Positions 26,076 through 39,510 are shown, numbered from the stretch's first letter. The stretch: DNA of 64,000 nt from Castor canadensis (GCF_047511655.1 NC_133395.1:71953910-72017909); one strand, 5' to 3'. Numbers and translations: made by a program. The notes: generated by a model not told the origin, from the sequence alone.

Positions 26076-26161
26076 TTTTCTTTCTTTTCTTCCCTTTTCT
26101 TCTTCTTCTTCTTCTCCTCCTCCACCTCAACTTTCTCCTTCTCCCTCTTCCTTTTTCTTCT
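26076..26161. repeat. Polypyrimidine (TTC)n tract
   Basis: 86 nt almost entirely C/T, with a core of CTT units at 26100-26115. It has the purine/pyrimidine strand bias that can form triplex DNA. Confidence 0.85.
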
Positions 26162-29100
26162 TTGGGGGCAATAAAGAGTGTTAGAATGATGACATGTCGG
26201 ATTTATGTTTGAACATACTCAATCTGACTTCTGGGTTGAGAGTACTAATTACTGTTCCTATAAGTATTCAACTGCAAATTCATGGCTGATATTTAAATTA
26301 AATAGTATTGACTTGTATATTTCTTTTAATTATTTTGCTAGTTGCTTATATTTAAAATTTTAGACATCCCATAAAATTTTGAATCTATTTTCTTAGAAAA
26401 TCAGAAGACTTGGCATTCTCTCCTGTCATTAATTAGTTTGAACTGAAGGGTGGCATCTTTTTTACATGCATTTTCCATTTCTCTTCAATCCCTGAGGTTG
26501 ACAGATAATTTTTAATTGATTCATTGACAAATCATCAACATTTGATCAGATTTTGATTTTACGTTGAATAAAATAAACTGTTCCTATAGTTGTCAAGATA
26601 TCAAAACAATTTTCAAATGCCAACTTATGACAATTTTTATAAATGAGTACCCATGTATAATAGAAACTGAATTAAGCAAAAGAAAACACTAGCAAAAGTA
26701 TATCTAGGCAAAAATTTTTTTTGAACATACGGTTAACTTATAGGACAAACTCATTTTTATGGTGTTTCTTATCCATGAAAGCATAGATACTTAAAATATC
26801 ACTGAATTAAATCATATTCAATCATATCAATGAGAATTTTAATGAAACCAAAGAATTTATAATTATGATGTCCATGAGCATTGCAACATAAGAAACTTGT
26901 GTTTTTAAAAGAAGGGTTGATAAATTTAATACACATTGATCAAGATTAGAAAGCATGACTGAGGTAATTCTTCTGTAGTAGATAGGTTAATTTTGAATTT
27001 TTTTCCTCAAAAAATAAATCCAGTTACAAGTATGTGGAACTTAAATCTACTCCTCACATATCAGCATGAATTTCTTTGAAAGATAACCCAAAACCCTTCT
27101 CGGAATGAGAAATTAGCACCATTAACTAGATTGACTCTGTGGCATGAATCACAGATAGTAAAATACTTTGTGGAGGAGTTGGATGTATAATACAGGTGTC
27201 TACTGTCTTTACAGAGGTTAGACAAAGATGATTTTGAAATGGTTGAGAGAAAATCAACTTTATTCATGTTGTTAAAGGAAAAATCAACTTCTATACCTTA
27301 CTTACTCACTACCTTCTTCCCTACAAAGATCAGACTCTAGCTGATACTATAACCCATGTAAACAGTGCATATTATTTTCTATAAGGTCATTCTTAAAGCA
27401 TTACTAGCATGTATGATCCAACTCATAGCTACTAAAGCTGGGTATTTGGGAAGATTTTTGATCAGAAATAATTTGTTTTACAATCTTATGGGAAATCAAT
27501 TTCTAGACATTTAAATTATAGATCTAACTATGAATACATTTCCCAAATTGCATAGCTAAAGACTGAACTCAAATTGGCTTTCTGATTTCAAATTTAATGA
27601 ATTAACATTGGTATTGTGAAACATTGATATTCCACACCTGAGATTTTTTTAAATTGTAGTGCAATTGGTAAGTAGTGCAACATGGTACTGAAAACCAAAT
27701 ATAAGAATATTGCACTACCCAAATTGCACGAAAATATTGAGAAAAGTTAATAATATAAAAACTTATAAACAAAGATTTTAACTGTGTTTGCATGTACGTT
27801 TAGCTGGAAATAATTCTTTGCCGTGTCTGGGGAACATATGGGATGTGTTCCATTAATTTAACTCCAAGCTAAGAATAGTTTGAAAAAGGTACTTTAGTTT
27901 CACTATTAAGCCCCCAAACCATAGAAGATTAATAAAGGTATAGATTGAATAAACTGTAGGATGAAAATTTTTAATTAGCTTATTTAAAGAATGAGTACAG
28001 GAAAAAAGGAACTTGACAATAGAGTTAGACCATCATACAAGAGGAAAAGCAGATTCTAATTGCTCTTAAAAGGAAGATAATTTTGTTATTATTAGATGAG
28101 AAATGGTGAAGGGAACACAGAAATCTATCAGGGAAAAATCTAGAATCATCCTACCAAGAAAGTCCAAGTCACTGAGTGATGACTTCCTAAACCACAAATC
28201 CTTACCTGGAACAATTGATGAACAGCTCCTGAAAGAGTGGGACAGACAGTCTGGGGGTACTAAATCAGCAGCAGGGCAGAGATGTTAGAAGTATCTTTAA
28301 GATACTGGGGTGTCACAAGAGAGATGACACTACTCAGAAGTCAACAGGCAAGGAAAAATTTGCTTCTTCAGAAGGGTGCATCACACCAGGAAGTCTGGGA
28401 GGTAAGCACACCGTGTGGGAAGTCCACAAGGGATTTATCTGACACCATGCTGTCCTTCTCCTGCCTCTGGATTGGGTAGGTTTTGGGCTCACAGTCTAAG
28501 CGCTTGGCTAATTAGAAAGAGGCCAGGTTTGGAAGGGGGCTTTTGGAACAAAGAAGTTTAAAAGTTCAGAGAAGCAATAGCTGTTTTTGGTTATCAGCTC
28601 TGGAACCAGAGCATCTAGTAGAATTCTTGTCCCGTTGAGGATAACAACCCTTTGTTCTTAATAGAAACTTTTCTCATATTAAGCAGAGTCCATGAAGCAA
28701 GCATATGGGAAGCCAGTTAGTGAGACTAGCATTTGTAACAGCTGTGGTTACTGATTAAATCCTTTGACAGAAAACACCCAACCTAAATTATTCTCACAGA
28801 GAGGAAAGGAAAAAATACATTTCTGACATTTATTTCCAGGTAACAGGATCATTATTGATGGAGACACAGGCTTTGCCTTGGCCTTGAGGGACACCTTAGT
28901 CAGTGAATTTCTAAAATTGGCATCCTAAACAAAGGTAGCAGAGAGATGAGAAGAAATCTAGATGTGACAGAGGCCTGGGGTTAAAGAGCCAGTGAAATGG
29001 CTGATGGGGAAATATTGCCTTAGGCGGATTATCCATGTCATGAGAGATACATGGTAGACAAAGTCTGAACAATGAGCCTAGAACTTAGTGATTTCTCCTC

Positions 29101-30188
29101 CCATTTGTTGTGGAAGATCTCACACACCAGATAAATCTAGAGTACTTAGAAAAATAGTTACCAGGGGCAGAAAGCAAAGGTAATGTAATTGGAGGGGAGT
29201 TACTCTGTTCCAGCAAGGAGCATTAGCTCTTACATGGATTCAGGGTCAATTTAAGAAATAGGCTAAATGGCTAAGCAACTGGAGTAGCCCTCCTCAAAGG
29301 ATTCGGGGTAGCAAAAGCAAATTAAATACCAGAGAATAAAAATTAAATTCAGAAGCACCAAAAATCACATGGGTAAAGGAATCTGTTAAAAGTGATTCTT
29401 CAGCTGAAACAAATTGGGAAGAAGAACTCTTCCCTAGAAGGCAGGTTTCTTGGCCCACCCAGTTCCATAGACAGAAGAAATGGAGGCAGCCACTGCAGCA
29501 TAGCTTCCCAAGAGATGGTATAGCTGTGATAGAGCTGGTCATCATGGCAGCATTAGGTATCCAAACTGAAGACCCTGTGGGAAGATGGTTATATTAGTTG
29601 GAGAAGAATGGCACCCAAAGTGAGCCTGGAGAGTTTGCAGCTGACTAAGTTCACAAGGAGGCACAAATGCCTCAAATAACTGATAAGGAAAAAGAACAAC
29701 AAAAAAAAGTAGGCTAGGGTTTAGATATACCCCTCAAGCCATGAAGCCAACACTTGTCAATTGGATTTCCCCAGCATGCTAGTGGTAATCATATCCCAAA
29801 CACAAGATCTAAGCTTTATGTTCTTGTCAGCCAAACAGGTTAAAACAATCAACTGCAGACAAAGCAGCTTATCAGCTCTACTTGCTCTAAAAAAATTGTT
29901 AACATGTAAGTGCCAATCATGAATATGGTCAAAATACTCCTCACTTGTGCTTTAAAAACTACATTGTAGCTGCTTAAGCAAGACTTCTTACCACTTCTGA
30001 TTTGAGCTGTCCCAGTTTGAGAACTATTCTTAAATGCACAATAATCTTTTAAAACTTTTCTAATTTGATCTGATTTATCACATTTTGTGAGGACATGGGA
30101 AGCTTAGATGGATGTTTTTTCTTGAGCATGTAAATGTAAAGAAATGTAAATGAAAATGCTAAATGTATAGTCTCAAAATAAATTTCTT

Positions 30189-30500
30189 ATGGGCTGGACA
30201 TGGGTAGCACTTATCTGTAATCTCAGCTGTTTGGGAGGTGGAGATAGAGGATTGACATTTGAGGCCAGCATGGGAAACAAAGTTAATGAAACCCTATCTT
30301 TAAAACTGTCTGGATGGGATGTTTCACAACTGTAATCCCAGCAAATATGAGAGGCATAGGTAGGAGGATCACAGTCTGAGCATGGCTTGGGCCAACCTGA
30401 CAAACAACATAAAGGGTTGGGGGTGTGGCTAATGGTGAGCACTTGCCTAGCAAGTGTGAGGCCCTGAGTTCAAAACCCCAGTACCATCAAAAACATTTGG
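30189..30500 (+). mobile_element. Composite three-unit SINE with target-site duplication
   Basis: GGGCTGGACATGGGTAGCAC start, a second unit at about 30310, and an ID-like end GAGTTCAAAACCCCAGTACC. The flanks AAAATAAATTTCTT (30175-30188) and AAAATAAACTTCCT (30501-30514) agree at 12 of 14 positions. Confidence 0.88.
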
Positions 30501-30762
30501 AAAATAAACTTCCTGAGAATTTTCCCATTTGGGTCGAAGGATGCAGATAATGGAATCTGATCAACCTTGAATAAAAGAAAACCTGTTGAGATTGAATCCA
30601 AGTAAATTTTCCTTTCCCTCATATGTGATAGGGTTTCTGCTAGGGTCTTGATAGTGCTGGTTCTGGGAATGTATTTTTACCTTAGCTAATTGATCTAAGG
30701 GCAGGTGGGTATGACAAAGGGCTCTGATAATTCCATGTGTCCGGTTAACTTTTTGAATTATT

Positions 30763-30905
30763 TTTACTTTTTCTTTATTTTTATTTTATCATTTTCATAT
30801 TTATTCACATGTGTATACATTGTTCCCCCAATGTATATATCAGCCCAATGTACTGCTGACCTTATCTTTTGCCACTTTCCTATTTGCCCAACCCACTTCA
30901 CTGGC
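30763..30905 (-). mobile_element. L1 3' end fragment
   Basis: T-rich start, then TATTCACATGTGTATACATTG, which is the reverse of the L1 3' terminus seen at 35250-35290. Divergent. Confidence 0.6.
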
Positions 30906-31770
30906 ATGTTTCTTCCTGCCTAAGGTCTTGCACAACTATATACACCACTTGATAGAAATAAGGAGGGATGAAAACAATATCTGTATGCAAAGGGAAATGA
31001 CCAAAACATGACAACTGATAATATCTAAGTAGAAGAAGGAGTCAAATTACTCCTAAGTTCTACACAGGTACCCAGGATTAAAACAGTGCTGCCACAAGCA
31101 AGAAGCTGAAAGGAGCAGTTGGTTAAACAGGAAGCTGGTGAGTTTGTTTTAGTAGTAAAGGTTTTATGTTAGAATAACACTTAATGCCTGCACATGGGAA
31201 TTGCTGGCATATGTATTATTTTTAAACTCAAAACTAAGTTGTCTTTGGGACCAGAAGAGGAAAGGGGAAAAGAACATTAAAAACAAGGCATAGATATTAA
31301 ACTATTCATTGAATAAAGAAATTTGGGAGAAACTCTAGGAAATTTCTACTGCTATAGAACATGGAAAAGAATCAGAAAACAGAAAAAATGACACTGAGAA
31401 AGGTCTATTCTGAGCTGGAAGAGAAAAAAGCTCTGTGTAGGCTATATTTATCTATAAATGTCTTTGAAGTATCTTTGAACAAATGTTGGGTATGCATATC
31501 GATGTATAAGTGTATAAAATTGAGATAAAGTCTGTGTTCATATAAATGGAGTCACCAGCCAATAGGTGGCATTTGAAACCTAGAACATACACAAATCACC
31601 CAGGTAGAGAATCTCATGAAAACAAAGTATGAAGGGCAAAGGCATATTCTACATTTGATAGCTCAGTAAGAATCCTATAAAGTGAGCAGCCAAAGGCATA
31701 GGAACAAAATGAAAGGGAGCATTTGTTTCAAAGAAGCCATGAGAGAAGAGCAATTCAAGAATAATACACA

Positions 31771-31850
31771 GCTGGAGGTATGGCTTAAGTGGCAGAGTGC
31801 TTGCCTAGCAAGTGCAAAGCTCTGAGTTCAAACCCCAACGCTACCCAAAA
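31771..31850 (+). mobile_element. ID-like SINE monomer
   Basis: AGCTGGAGGTATGGCTTAAG through GAGTTCAAACCCCAACGCTA with a short A-rich tail. Confidence 0.85.
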
Positions 31851-31955
31851 AGAAATCTATTAGGCTCCTTTTGTAAAACCTTGGCTGTCCAGCTTCGAAA
31901 ACATAAATGTAATATACCAAGTAAAAGGTTCAAATATAGAGCAGAAAAGCACTAG

Positions 31956-31957
<2 letters not shown>

Positions 31958-31993
<36 letters not shown>
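31958..31993. repeat. (CA)18 microsatellite
   Basis: Uninterrupted AC dinucleotide run of 36 nt; likely polymorphic. Confidence 0.95.
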
Positions 31994-31996
<3 letters not shown>

Positions 31997-32479
31997 TTTT
32001 TGAAACCAAGCTGGACTTTTGAAATTACGGGAGCAAAAACCAGATTGAAATGTGTTGAGAAGTGAGAAAATATAAACAACATGGACACAAAACATTTTTT
32101 AGAAACTTGTAAGTACAGAGGCTACAAAATGTGGGTGTTGGATATAAACATGTTTTTTTAATAGGAGAGACTTAAACATATTTACAAAACAGGAAGAAGA
32201 AAATTCTACTTCTTGTAAGGCTGACAACCTTTGCAACAAACAACCAAAAGCTGAACAAAGCAATGGTTGTAGAGAAAAGAAAAACAAGCAGAAATTGGGA
32301 GTCAACAATTGAAAGGTAGCCCGAATATGGAAGAAGTGTTTGTTTTTGTGGGGTTTGTGTCAGGGTGGGTAGCCTAAGAACAAGTCTCAGCAATCATTAA
32401 GATGGACAGCCAAAATTCTTATGAAAACTCTATAGTCTTAGTGGATCAAAGAACCAGATTACTAGAGCAGCCAGAGCTG

Positions 32480-33477
32480 CTATAACATGCCAGGGATGAT
32501 CCTAGGAAAGTATTTAAATGCTAATAGTTGAGTTATTCACAACTACTGGATACAATTCAGAATTATTAAAAAACAAAGAAGTAGAAAAACATGAATTATC
32601 AAGAGAAAAGTCAACCCCACAGCAACTCAAATGGTGGCATCCGCAGAAAAAGAATTTCATACAGTGATTATAACTATGTTCCAGGATGTAAAGGAAAATA
32701 TGCCCATAACGAATAAAGACTTTAAAAACACAGGCAGAGAAACAGATATTGCTAATGGGAACCAAATGGAAATTCTAGAACTAAAAAAATATGGTATCTG
32801 AAAAAAAGTCACTGTATATAGTCTGGATGGGAGAATAAAGATGACAAGAATAGGCGAACTTGAAGATTGATTTGTAGAAATTATTTAGTCTTAACAGAGA
32901 CAAAAATGTGTAAGATATTGATTAGAGATATAAGGATTTGTGGGACAATAGCATATGTTCAATAAATACATAATCTGATTCCTGGCAAGAGAATGAGGTA
33001 AAAAAAAATACCTCATTCTCTTAAAATAAAATAATAAGTGAAATCAGAAATAAAATAGTGAAAATATGCAAAATTTGGTGAAAGATAAAAATTTACATAT
33101 TTAAGAAGCTAATGATCACTACATAGGATGATTACAAAGAAAACCACTTAAGGCATATTAATCAAATTGCTGCAAACCTTGACTGAAGATATTATTCTAA
33201 CTGAAATAAGCCAGTCACAAAAAGACAGAGTGTGAATACTCTTATATGAGGCTCCTAAAATAGTCGAACTCTTGAAGACAGAAAGTAGAATGTTGAGGAG
33301 TTTTTGTTTTAATATATACAGGATTCTATCCTGCAAGATGAAAAGAATTCTAGAGAAGGATTTGGTGATAATTGCACAGTACTGTGAATGTTCTTAATGC
33401 CCTGGAACCATATACTTAAAATGATTAACATGGTAAAATATTATGTGTATTTTATAATTTAAAATAATAAAAGGTGT
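32480..33477 (+). mobile_element. Old L1/HAL1-type fragment
   Basis: Contains ORF1-like coding remnants (for example the segment around 32760-32890) and, from 33178 to 33477, a typical old L1 3' UTR including CTGAAATAAGCCAGTCACAA. There is no open frame of use. Confidence 0.6.
32987..33022. repeat. Perfect 14-bp inverted repeat, A8 loop
   Basis: AAGAGAATGAGGTA, eight A, then TACCTCATTCTCTT. Lies inside an old L1-like fragment. Confidence 0.95.
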
Positions 33478-33480
33478 CAA

Positions 33481-34059
33481 GAGTATTCAATGGGAAAAAA
33501 TGTCTTCAACAAATAATACTGGGAAAACTGGAGAGGCACATGGAAAAGAATGAAGTTGGACCTAACTCATATGAAAATTAACTCAAAATAGATCACAGAC
33601 CCAAATATATGGACTAAAATTATAATAACTCATAGAAGGAAACAGAGAGCAAAAATTTCACAACACTGGATTTGGCAATGACTTCTTGCACCTGACATCA
33701 AAGGTATAAGCAACAAATAAAAAAACAGACAAATTGGGCTTCATGAAAATTTAAAAATGTTTTGCTTCAGAAGGTAATAAAAAGGCCACCTACAAATTGA
33801 GAAAAGAAACATTGGCAAATCATATATCTGATAAAGGATTAATATCCAGAAATATAGAGCAATCTCCTAAAACTCAACAGTTTCTAAAAGGATTTACAAA
33901 TGGACATATTACATAGACATTTATCTAAAGAAGACATACAAATGGCCAGAAAGCACATGAAATATCACTAATCATTAGGAAAATGTTAATCAAACTCAAG
34001 AGATTAGCAAGAAATTATCAGAGTTACTAATACACAGATGACACTCAGGAATTTTCAAG
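33481..34059 (+). mobile_element. Old L1 ORF2 fragment, left of the ERV
   Basis: Diverged L1 ORF2 C-terminal sequence, seen in the stretch from AATACTGGGAAAACTGG through AATATCACTAATCATTAGG. It is cut by the ERV LTR at 34060. The same L1 class resumes on the far side of the ERV. Confidence 0.7.
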
Positions 34060-34328
34060 TGTTCAGGGTTTTGGGGTCCACTGTGAGATTGAAAGCAGAG
34101 GAGGACTCCAGCAGCAGAGGTTAGAAAGATTTTATTTGTAGAGAAGAGAAGAGAAAGGCTGCATGGGGCATGTAGTGGAACTGGGAAACCAATGGTTCTG
34201 TGGTCAGGTTGGAAATTGGGTTTTTATAGCCTTTTTTATTGCCCGAGGGCAGAGATGTCTCTCAGGGAAAGAGAAGTGTCTCCTTGGCCAATTATCACCT
34301 TTGGGGACCTCCTGCAGTCCGTCCTTCA
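34060..34328 (-). repeat. 3' LTR of the ERV
   Basis: On the minus strand it starts TGAAGGAC just after a polypurine tract and ends in ...CTGAACA at 34060. It has a TATAAAAA box at 34228-34221 and AATAAA at 34136-34131, the order expected for U3-R-U5. At about 269 bp it is short for a gammaretroviral LTR. The exact ends are inferred from the TG...CA rule. Confidence 0.75.
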
Positions 34329-34341
34329 AGTCCCCCTCTCA
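34329..34341 (-). other. ERV polypurine tract
   Basis: The minus strand reads TGAGAGGGGGACT directly before the LTR start. A purine run at this place primes plus-strand DNA synthesis in retroviruses. Confidence 0.65.
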
Positions 34342-34389
34342 GTGATCACCCTAACTGCAGTTAGGAATAGGAACTATGCCGAAGTCTAC

Positions 34390-34990
34390 TCAGTGTCTGC
34401 TTCTGCTGATGGGATGATGAAGAGGCCCCACAGCATCAGGGCTGACCAGAGGGGTTATCAAGGGCACCACGTTTTCATCTCCACCAGAGGCATTTGTAGT
34501 TTGATGGATTCTAGGCAAGAGGAAACAAACTTGACAAGTAAGTTTAAAATGCAAGGCCCAAACACAAGTAAGAGAACAATGACAACTATAGGCTCCAGAA
34601 AGGGTAGGAACCATGTCCTGGAGGAGAGCCAGGATTTTATTTGGTCTCATACCTGTATGGAAACCTGAGTTTCAAGGGATTGTTCCCAGAGCCACTTAGC
34701 CTGTTGGAGAATGTAATCTGCATTTCTCTACAATGCCTGAAGTGTTTATATATGTGCAGAAGGAAGTATTGGCAATGGCACATACCCCTCCTTATTTAGC
34801 CAAAAGAAAATCTAGAGCTAGGCAGTGGTCCATGACCATACAGGCAAATGATGAAAAAGACCTTTGCATGTCCTATTTGGCAAGGCATACCTGGTCTGAG
34901 GTGCCCCCTACTACTTTGGTTAGGTTTTCTGTAGTTACATGATTGGTAATCACCCCATAGCTGATTCTAGCTAGGGCTGTAATCAATGCT
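34390..34990 (-). pseudogene. ERV env remnant (transmembrane part)
   Basis: Minus-strand sequence between the pol fragment and the polypurine tract. The last 86 codons (34650-34390) are open and end about 50 bp before the tract, as env does in gammaretroviruses. Upstream the frame is interrupted by stops. The surface subunit is missing. Assigned by position and weak family resemblance. Confidence 0.6.
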
Positions 34991-35009
34991 GTTAGGCCTA
35001 AAAGTATTC

Positions 35010-35222
35010 TGAGTTTAAAATTCCCCTAGGTCATGTGGGGTGTAAACTGTTAGGGGCTGGTTTAGGACCACTTTTTCAGTATTAGGCACTAGAAACTAAC
35101 TGTAGTGACTGGTCAAAGACATCCTGGCCATCCCTTGGCTACCTGATCTAATTTTTTACTTAAGTAGCCTACTGGTTGGGGAGTGATACCCAGAGCTGAA
35201 GCTGAGTCACCACTCTCAGGGA
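35010..35222 (-). pseudogene. ERV pol fragment 3' of the L1 insertion
   Basis: The minus strand encodes a segment with YLSKKLDQVAKGWP, typical of the region just before RNase H in gammaretroviral pol. It is then broken by stops and runs directly into env-like sequence. Most of RNase H and all of integrase seem deleted. Confidence 0.75.
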
Positions 35223-35710
35223 CAATCCTCTCTATTCTTTTTTTTTAAATTTTTTTATTCATCTATTCACATGTGCATACATCATTTGGGCCATTTCTCC
35301 CCTCTGCCTTCGCCCCCACCCTCTTCCCTCCATACCCCTCACTTCCAGGCAGAATCTGTTCTGCCCTTATTTCTAATTTTGTTGAAGAGAAGACATAAAC
35401 AATAATAAGAAAGACACAGTATTTTTGCTAGTTGAGATAAGCTTAGATTCAGAGAGATTCCTAGTCTTGCTTCCATGTACAAATGTGTTACAACCCAAGT
35501 TGATTCATCTCTACCTGACCTTTTCACTAGTTCCTGATCCACTTTGCATATTGACCTCTGTCACTTTAAGGTTTCTGTATTAATTCCTCTGCAGTGGGGA
35601 CATCAAACACTTTCATGTCTTGGGCTTCCTACCTATCAACATACCTCCCATATGTTCTCTCCCCTTAGCATGTGACCCAAGTCCAACCACATTGCTGTAT
35701 TAGCCTAGAT

Positions 35711-38700
35711 CTAAAGTCCACATATGAGGGAGAACGTATGATTTTTGGTCTTCTGAATCTGGCTAACCTCACTCAGAATGATGTTCTCCAGTTCCATCCA
35801 TTTACCTGCAAATGATAAAATTTCATTCTTCTTCATGGCTAAGTAAAATTCCACTGTGTATAAATACCACATTTTCTTAATCCATTCGTCAGTAGTGAGA
35901 CTTCTTGGCTTTTTCCATAACTTGGCTATTGTGAATAGTGCTGCAATAAACATGGGTGTGCAGGTGCCTCTGGAATAACCTGCGTCGCATTCCTTGGGGT
36001 ATATCCCTAGGAGTGGGATTGCTGGATCATATGTCAGATCTATGTTTAGATTTTTAAGAAGCCTCCATATTTTTTTTCAGAGTGGTTGCATCAGCTTGCA
36101 TTCCCACCAGCAGTGAGCAAGGTTCCTTTTTCCCCACATCCTTGCCAACACCTGTTGTTAGTGGTGTTGCTAATGATGGCTATTCTAACAGGGATGAGGT
36201 GGAATCTTAGTGTGGTTTTGATTTGCATTTCCTTTATGGCTAGAGATAGTGAGCATTTTTTCATGTGTTTTTTGGCCATTTGAATTTCTTCTTTTGAGAA
36301 ACTTCTGTTCAATTCAGTTGCCCATTTCTTTATTGGTTCATTGATTTTAGGAGAGTTTAGTTTGTTAAGTACCCTGTATACTCTGGTTATCAGTCCTTTG
36401 TCTGATGTGTAGCTGGCAAATATTTTCTCCCACTCTGTGGGTGATCTCTTCAGTTTAAAGACCATTTCTTTTGTTGTGCAGAAGCTTTTTAATTTTATGA
36501 AGTCCCATTTGCCCATCTATTCTCTTCTGAGCTGCTGGGGTTCTATTGAGGAAGTCCTTGCCTACACCTATTACTTCCAGAGTGTTCCCTGCTCTTTCCT
36601 GTACTAACTTCAAAGTTTCAGGTCTGATATTAAGGTCCTTGATCCATTTTGAGTTGATACTAGTACAGGGTGATAAACATGGATCTAGTTTCAGTTTTTT
36701 GCAGACAGATAACCACTTTTTCTAGCAACATTTGTTGAAGAGGCTGTCATTTTCTCCATCATATGTTTTTGGCACCTTTGTCAAAAATATGGTGGGCCTA
36801 GCTGTGTGGATTCATATCCGGGTCCTGTATTCTGTTCCACTGGTCTTCATGTCTGTTTTTGTGCTAGTACCATGCTGTTTTTATTGCTATGACTTTGTAA
36901 TATAGTTTGAAGTCAGGTATTGTGAAACCTGTAGCATTGCTCTTTTTGGTGAGTATTGCCTTGGCCATTCGCGGTCTCTTGTGTTTCCAAATGAACTTTA
37001 GGGTAGATTTTTCAGTCTCTTTGATGAATGTCATTGGGATTTTGATGGGAATTGCATTAATCATGTAGATTGCTCTTGGTAGTATAGCCATTTTTACTAT
37101 GTTGATTCTACCAATCCATGAGCACAGGAGATCTCTCCACCTTCTGTAGTCTCGATCACTTTCTTGAGAGGTTTGTAGTTCTCCTTGTAGAGGTCATTCG
37201 CATCCTTTGTTAATTTACTCCTAGGTATTTGGTGGTTTTTTTTTTTTTTTGAGAATATTGTAAATGGAATTGTTTCCATATATTCTTTCTCAGTTTGTTC
37301 ATTATTGCTGTATAGAAAAGCTAATGATTTTTGTAAGTTGATTTTGTATCCTGCCACCTTGCTGTAGCTGTTTATGGGATCTAGGAGGTTTTGGGTAGAG
37401 TTTTTGGGTCTTTAAGGTATAGGATCATATCATCTGCAAATAGGGATATTTTGACAGTTTCTTTACCTATTTGTATTCCTTTTATTCCTTCTTCTTGCCT
37501 AATTGCTCTGGCTAGGAATTCCAGTACTATGTTGAATAGGAGTGGGGATAGTGAGCACCCTTGTCTCACTCCTGACTTTAGGGGAAATAGTTTCAATTTT
37601 TCTCCATTAAGTATGATGTTGGCTGTAGGTTTGTCATATATAGACTTTACAATGTTGAGGTACATTCCTTGTATTCTTAGTTTTCTTAGAGCTTTTATCA
37701 TGAAGCTGTGTTGGATGTTGTCAAAGGCTTTTTCTGCATCTGTTGAGATGATCAAGTGGTTTTTATCTTTGGCTCTATTAATGTGCTGTATTACATTTAT
37801 AGATTTGCGTATGTTGAACCATCCCTGCATCCCTGGGATGAAGCCAACTTGTTCGTGGTGAATGATCTTTCTGATGTGTTGCTGGATTGGGTTTGCCATT
37901 ATTTTATTGAGGATTTTTGCATCAATGTTCATTAAGGAGATTGGCCTGTAGTTCTCCTTTTTGGAGGTGTCTTTGTCTGGTTTTGGGATGAGTGTAATAC
38001 TGGCTTCATAAAATGAATTAAGCAGTGTTCCTTCCCTTTCTATTTTATGGAACAGTTTAAGGAGGGTTGGTATTATTTCTTCTTTAAAGGTCTGATAGAA
38101 TTCAGCAGAGAATCCATCAAGTCCTGGACTTTTTTTTTTTGGGAGACTCTTTATTGCTTCTTCAATTTCATTCTGTGTTATAGATCTATTCAGGTGATTA
38201 ATATCCTCTTGGTTCAATTTTGGATGGTCATAAGTATCAAGAAATCTGTCCATTTCTTCAAGATTTTCAAATTTATTAAAATATACGTTTTCAAAGTAGT
38301 CTCTGATAATTTGGATTTCCATGGTGTTTGTTGTTATCTCCTCTTTTGCATTTCTGATTTTACTGATTTGGGTTTTTTCTCTCCTCATTTTAGTCAGACT
38401 TGCCAGGGGATTGTCAATCTTGTTTATATTTTCAGAGAACCAGCATTTTGTTTCATTGATTCTTTGGGGGTTTGCTTGTTTGTTTCTATTTCATTGATTT
38501 CTGCCATTATTTTTATTATTTCTCTCCTTCTGCTTGTTTTGAGATTTGCTTGTTTTTGTTTTTCTAGGAGTTTGAGATGTATCATTAGGTCATTGATTTG
38601 AGATCTTTCTGACCTTTTAATATATGCACTTATGGCTATAAACTTTCCTCTTAGGACTGCCTTTGCTGTGTCCCATAGGCTCTGGTAGGTCGTGTTTTCA

Positions 38701-39510
38701 TTTTCATTAACTTCCAGGAACCTTTTAATTTCCTCTTTTGTTTCATCAATGACCCGTTGATCATTGAGCAATGTGTTGTTCAGCTTCCAATTGTTTGCAT
38801 GTTTTTTACTGCTGTTTTTGTTGTTGAGTTCTAGTTTTAATGCATTCTGATCAGATAGAATGCATGGGATTATTTCTATTTTCTTATATTTTCTGAGGCT
38901 TGCTTTGTGCCCTAAGATATGATCAATTTTGGAAAAGGTTCCATGGGCTGCTGAAAAGATACTATATTGTGCAGAAGTTGGATGAAATATTCTGTAGACA
39001 TCAGCTAGGTCCATTTGATCTATGGTGTGATTTAGTTCTAGGATTTCTTTATTGATTTTTTTGTTTGGATGACCTATCTATTGGTGATGAGGGGGTATTA
39101 AAGTCTCCCACTACTACTGTGTTGGAGTCTATATATGCTTTTAGGTCCTTCAGAGTATGTTTGATGAAATTGGGTGCATTGACATTGTGTGCATATAAGT
39201 TGATAATTGTTATTTCCTTTTGGCGTATTTCCCCATTTATTAGTATGGAGTGTCTGTCTTTGTCTCGTTTGATCAATGTAAGTTTGATCTCTACTTTGTC
39301 CAAGATAAATATTGCTACTCCTTCCTGTTTCGAGGGCCATTGTCTTGGTAAATCTTCTTCCAGCCTTTCACCCTAAGCCAATACTTTTTCTGTCGATGAG
39401 ATGGGTCTCCTGTAAGCAACAAATTGTTGGATCTTCTTTTTTAATCCAGTTTGCTAAATGGTGTCTTTTGATGGGGGAATTAAGTCAGTTAACATTCAGT
39501 GTTATTATTG
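35711..39510 (-). pseudogene. L1 ORF2 (endonuclease and reverse transcriptase), broken
   Basis: The pieces are in order on the minus strand. The endonuclease shows QETHL (near 39405), VVVGDFNTP and [14 protein letters not shown]. The reverse transcriptase piece 38388-37381 (335 codons) shows [31 protein letters not shown] and the catalytic FADD. C-terminal pieces follow at 37357-37097, 37091-36864, 36516-36091 and 35953-35711. At least five breaks (stops or frameshifts) separate them. Long plus-strand ORFs here (37391-37861, 38047-38601) are antisense shadows. Confidence 0.93.

Larger units (their letters stand above)
22206..30188. other. Intergenic, mostly unassigned
   Basis: Apart from the LTR at 23265, the L2 at 24120 and the SINE/L1 pair at 25.5-25.8 kb, this is AT-rich with no gene signal. 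A 14-bp perfect inverted repeat lies at 22679-22712. Confidence 0.6.

Noticed and set aside
34192..34668. 158-codon plus-strand ORF over the LTR and env remnant
   Set aside because: Runs antisense through LTR, polypurine tract and env; no family resemblance in this frame.
37391..37861. 156-codon plus-strand ORF
   Set aside because: Antisense to the L1 reverse-transcriptase core, including the FADD region.
38047..38601. 184-codon plus-strand ORF
   Set aside because: Antisense shadow of L1 ORF2; the minus strand carries clear EN/RT motifs.
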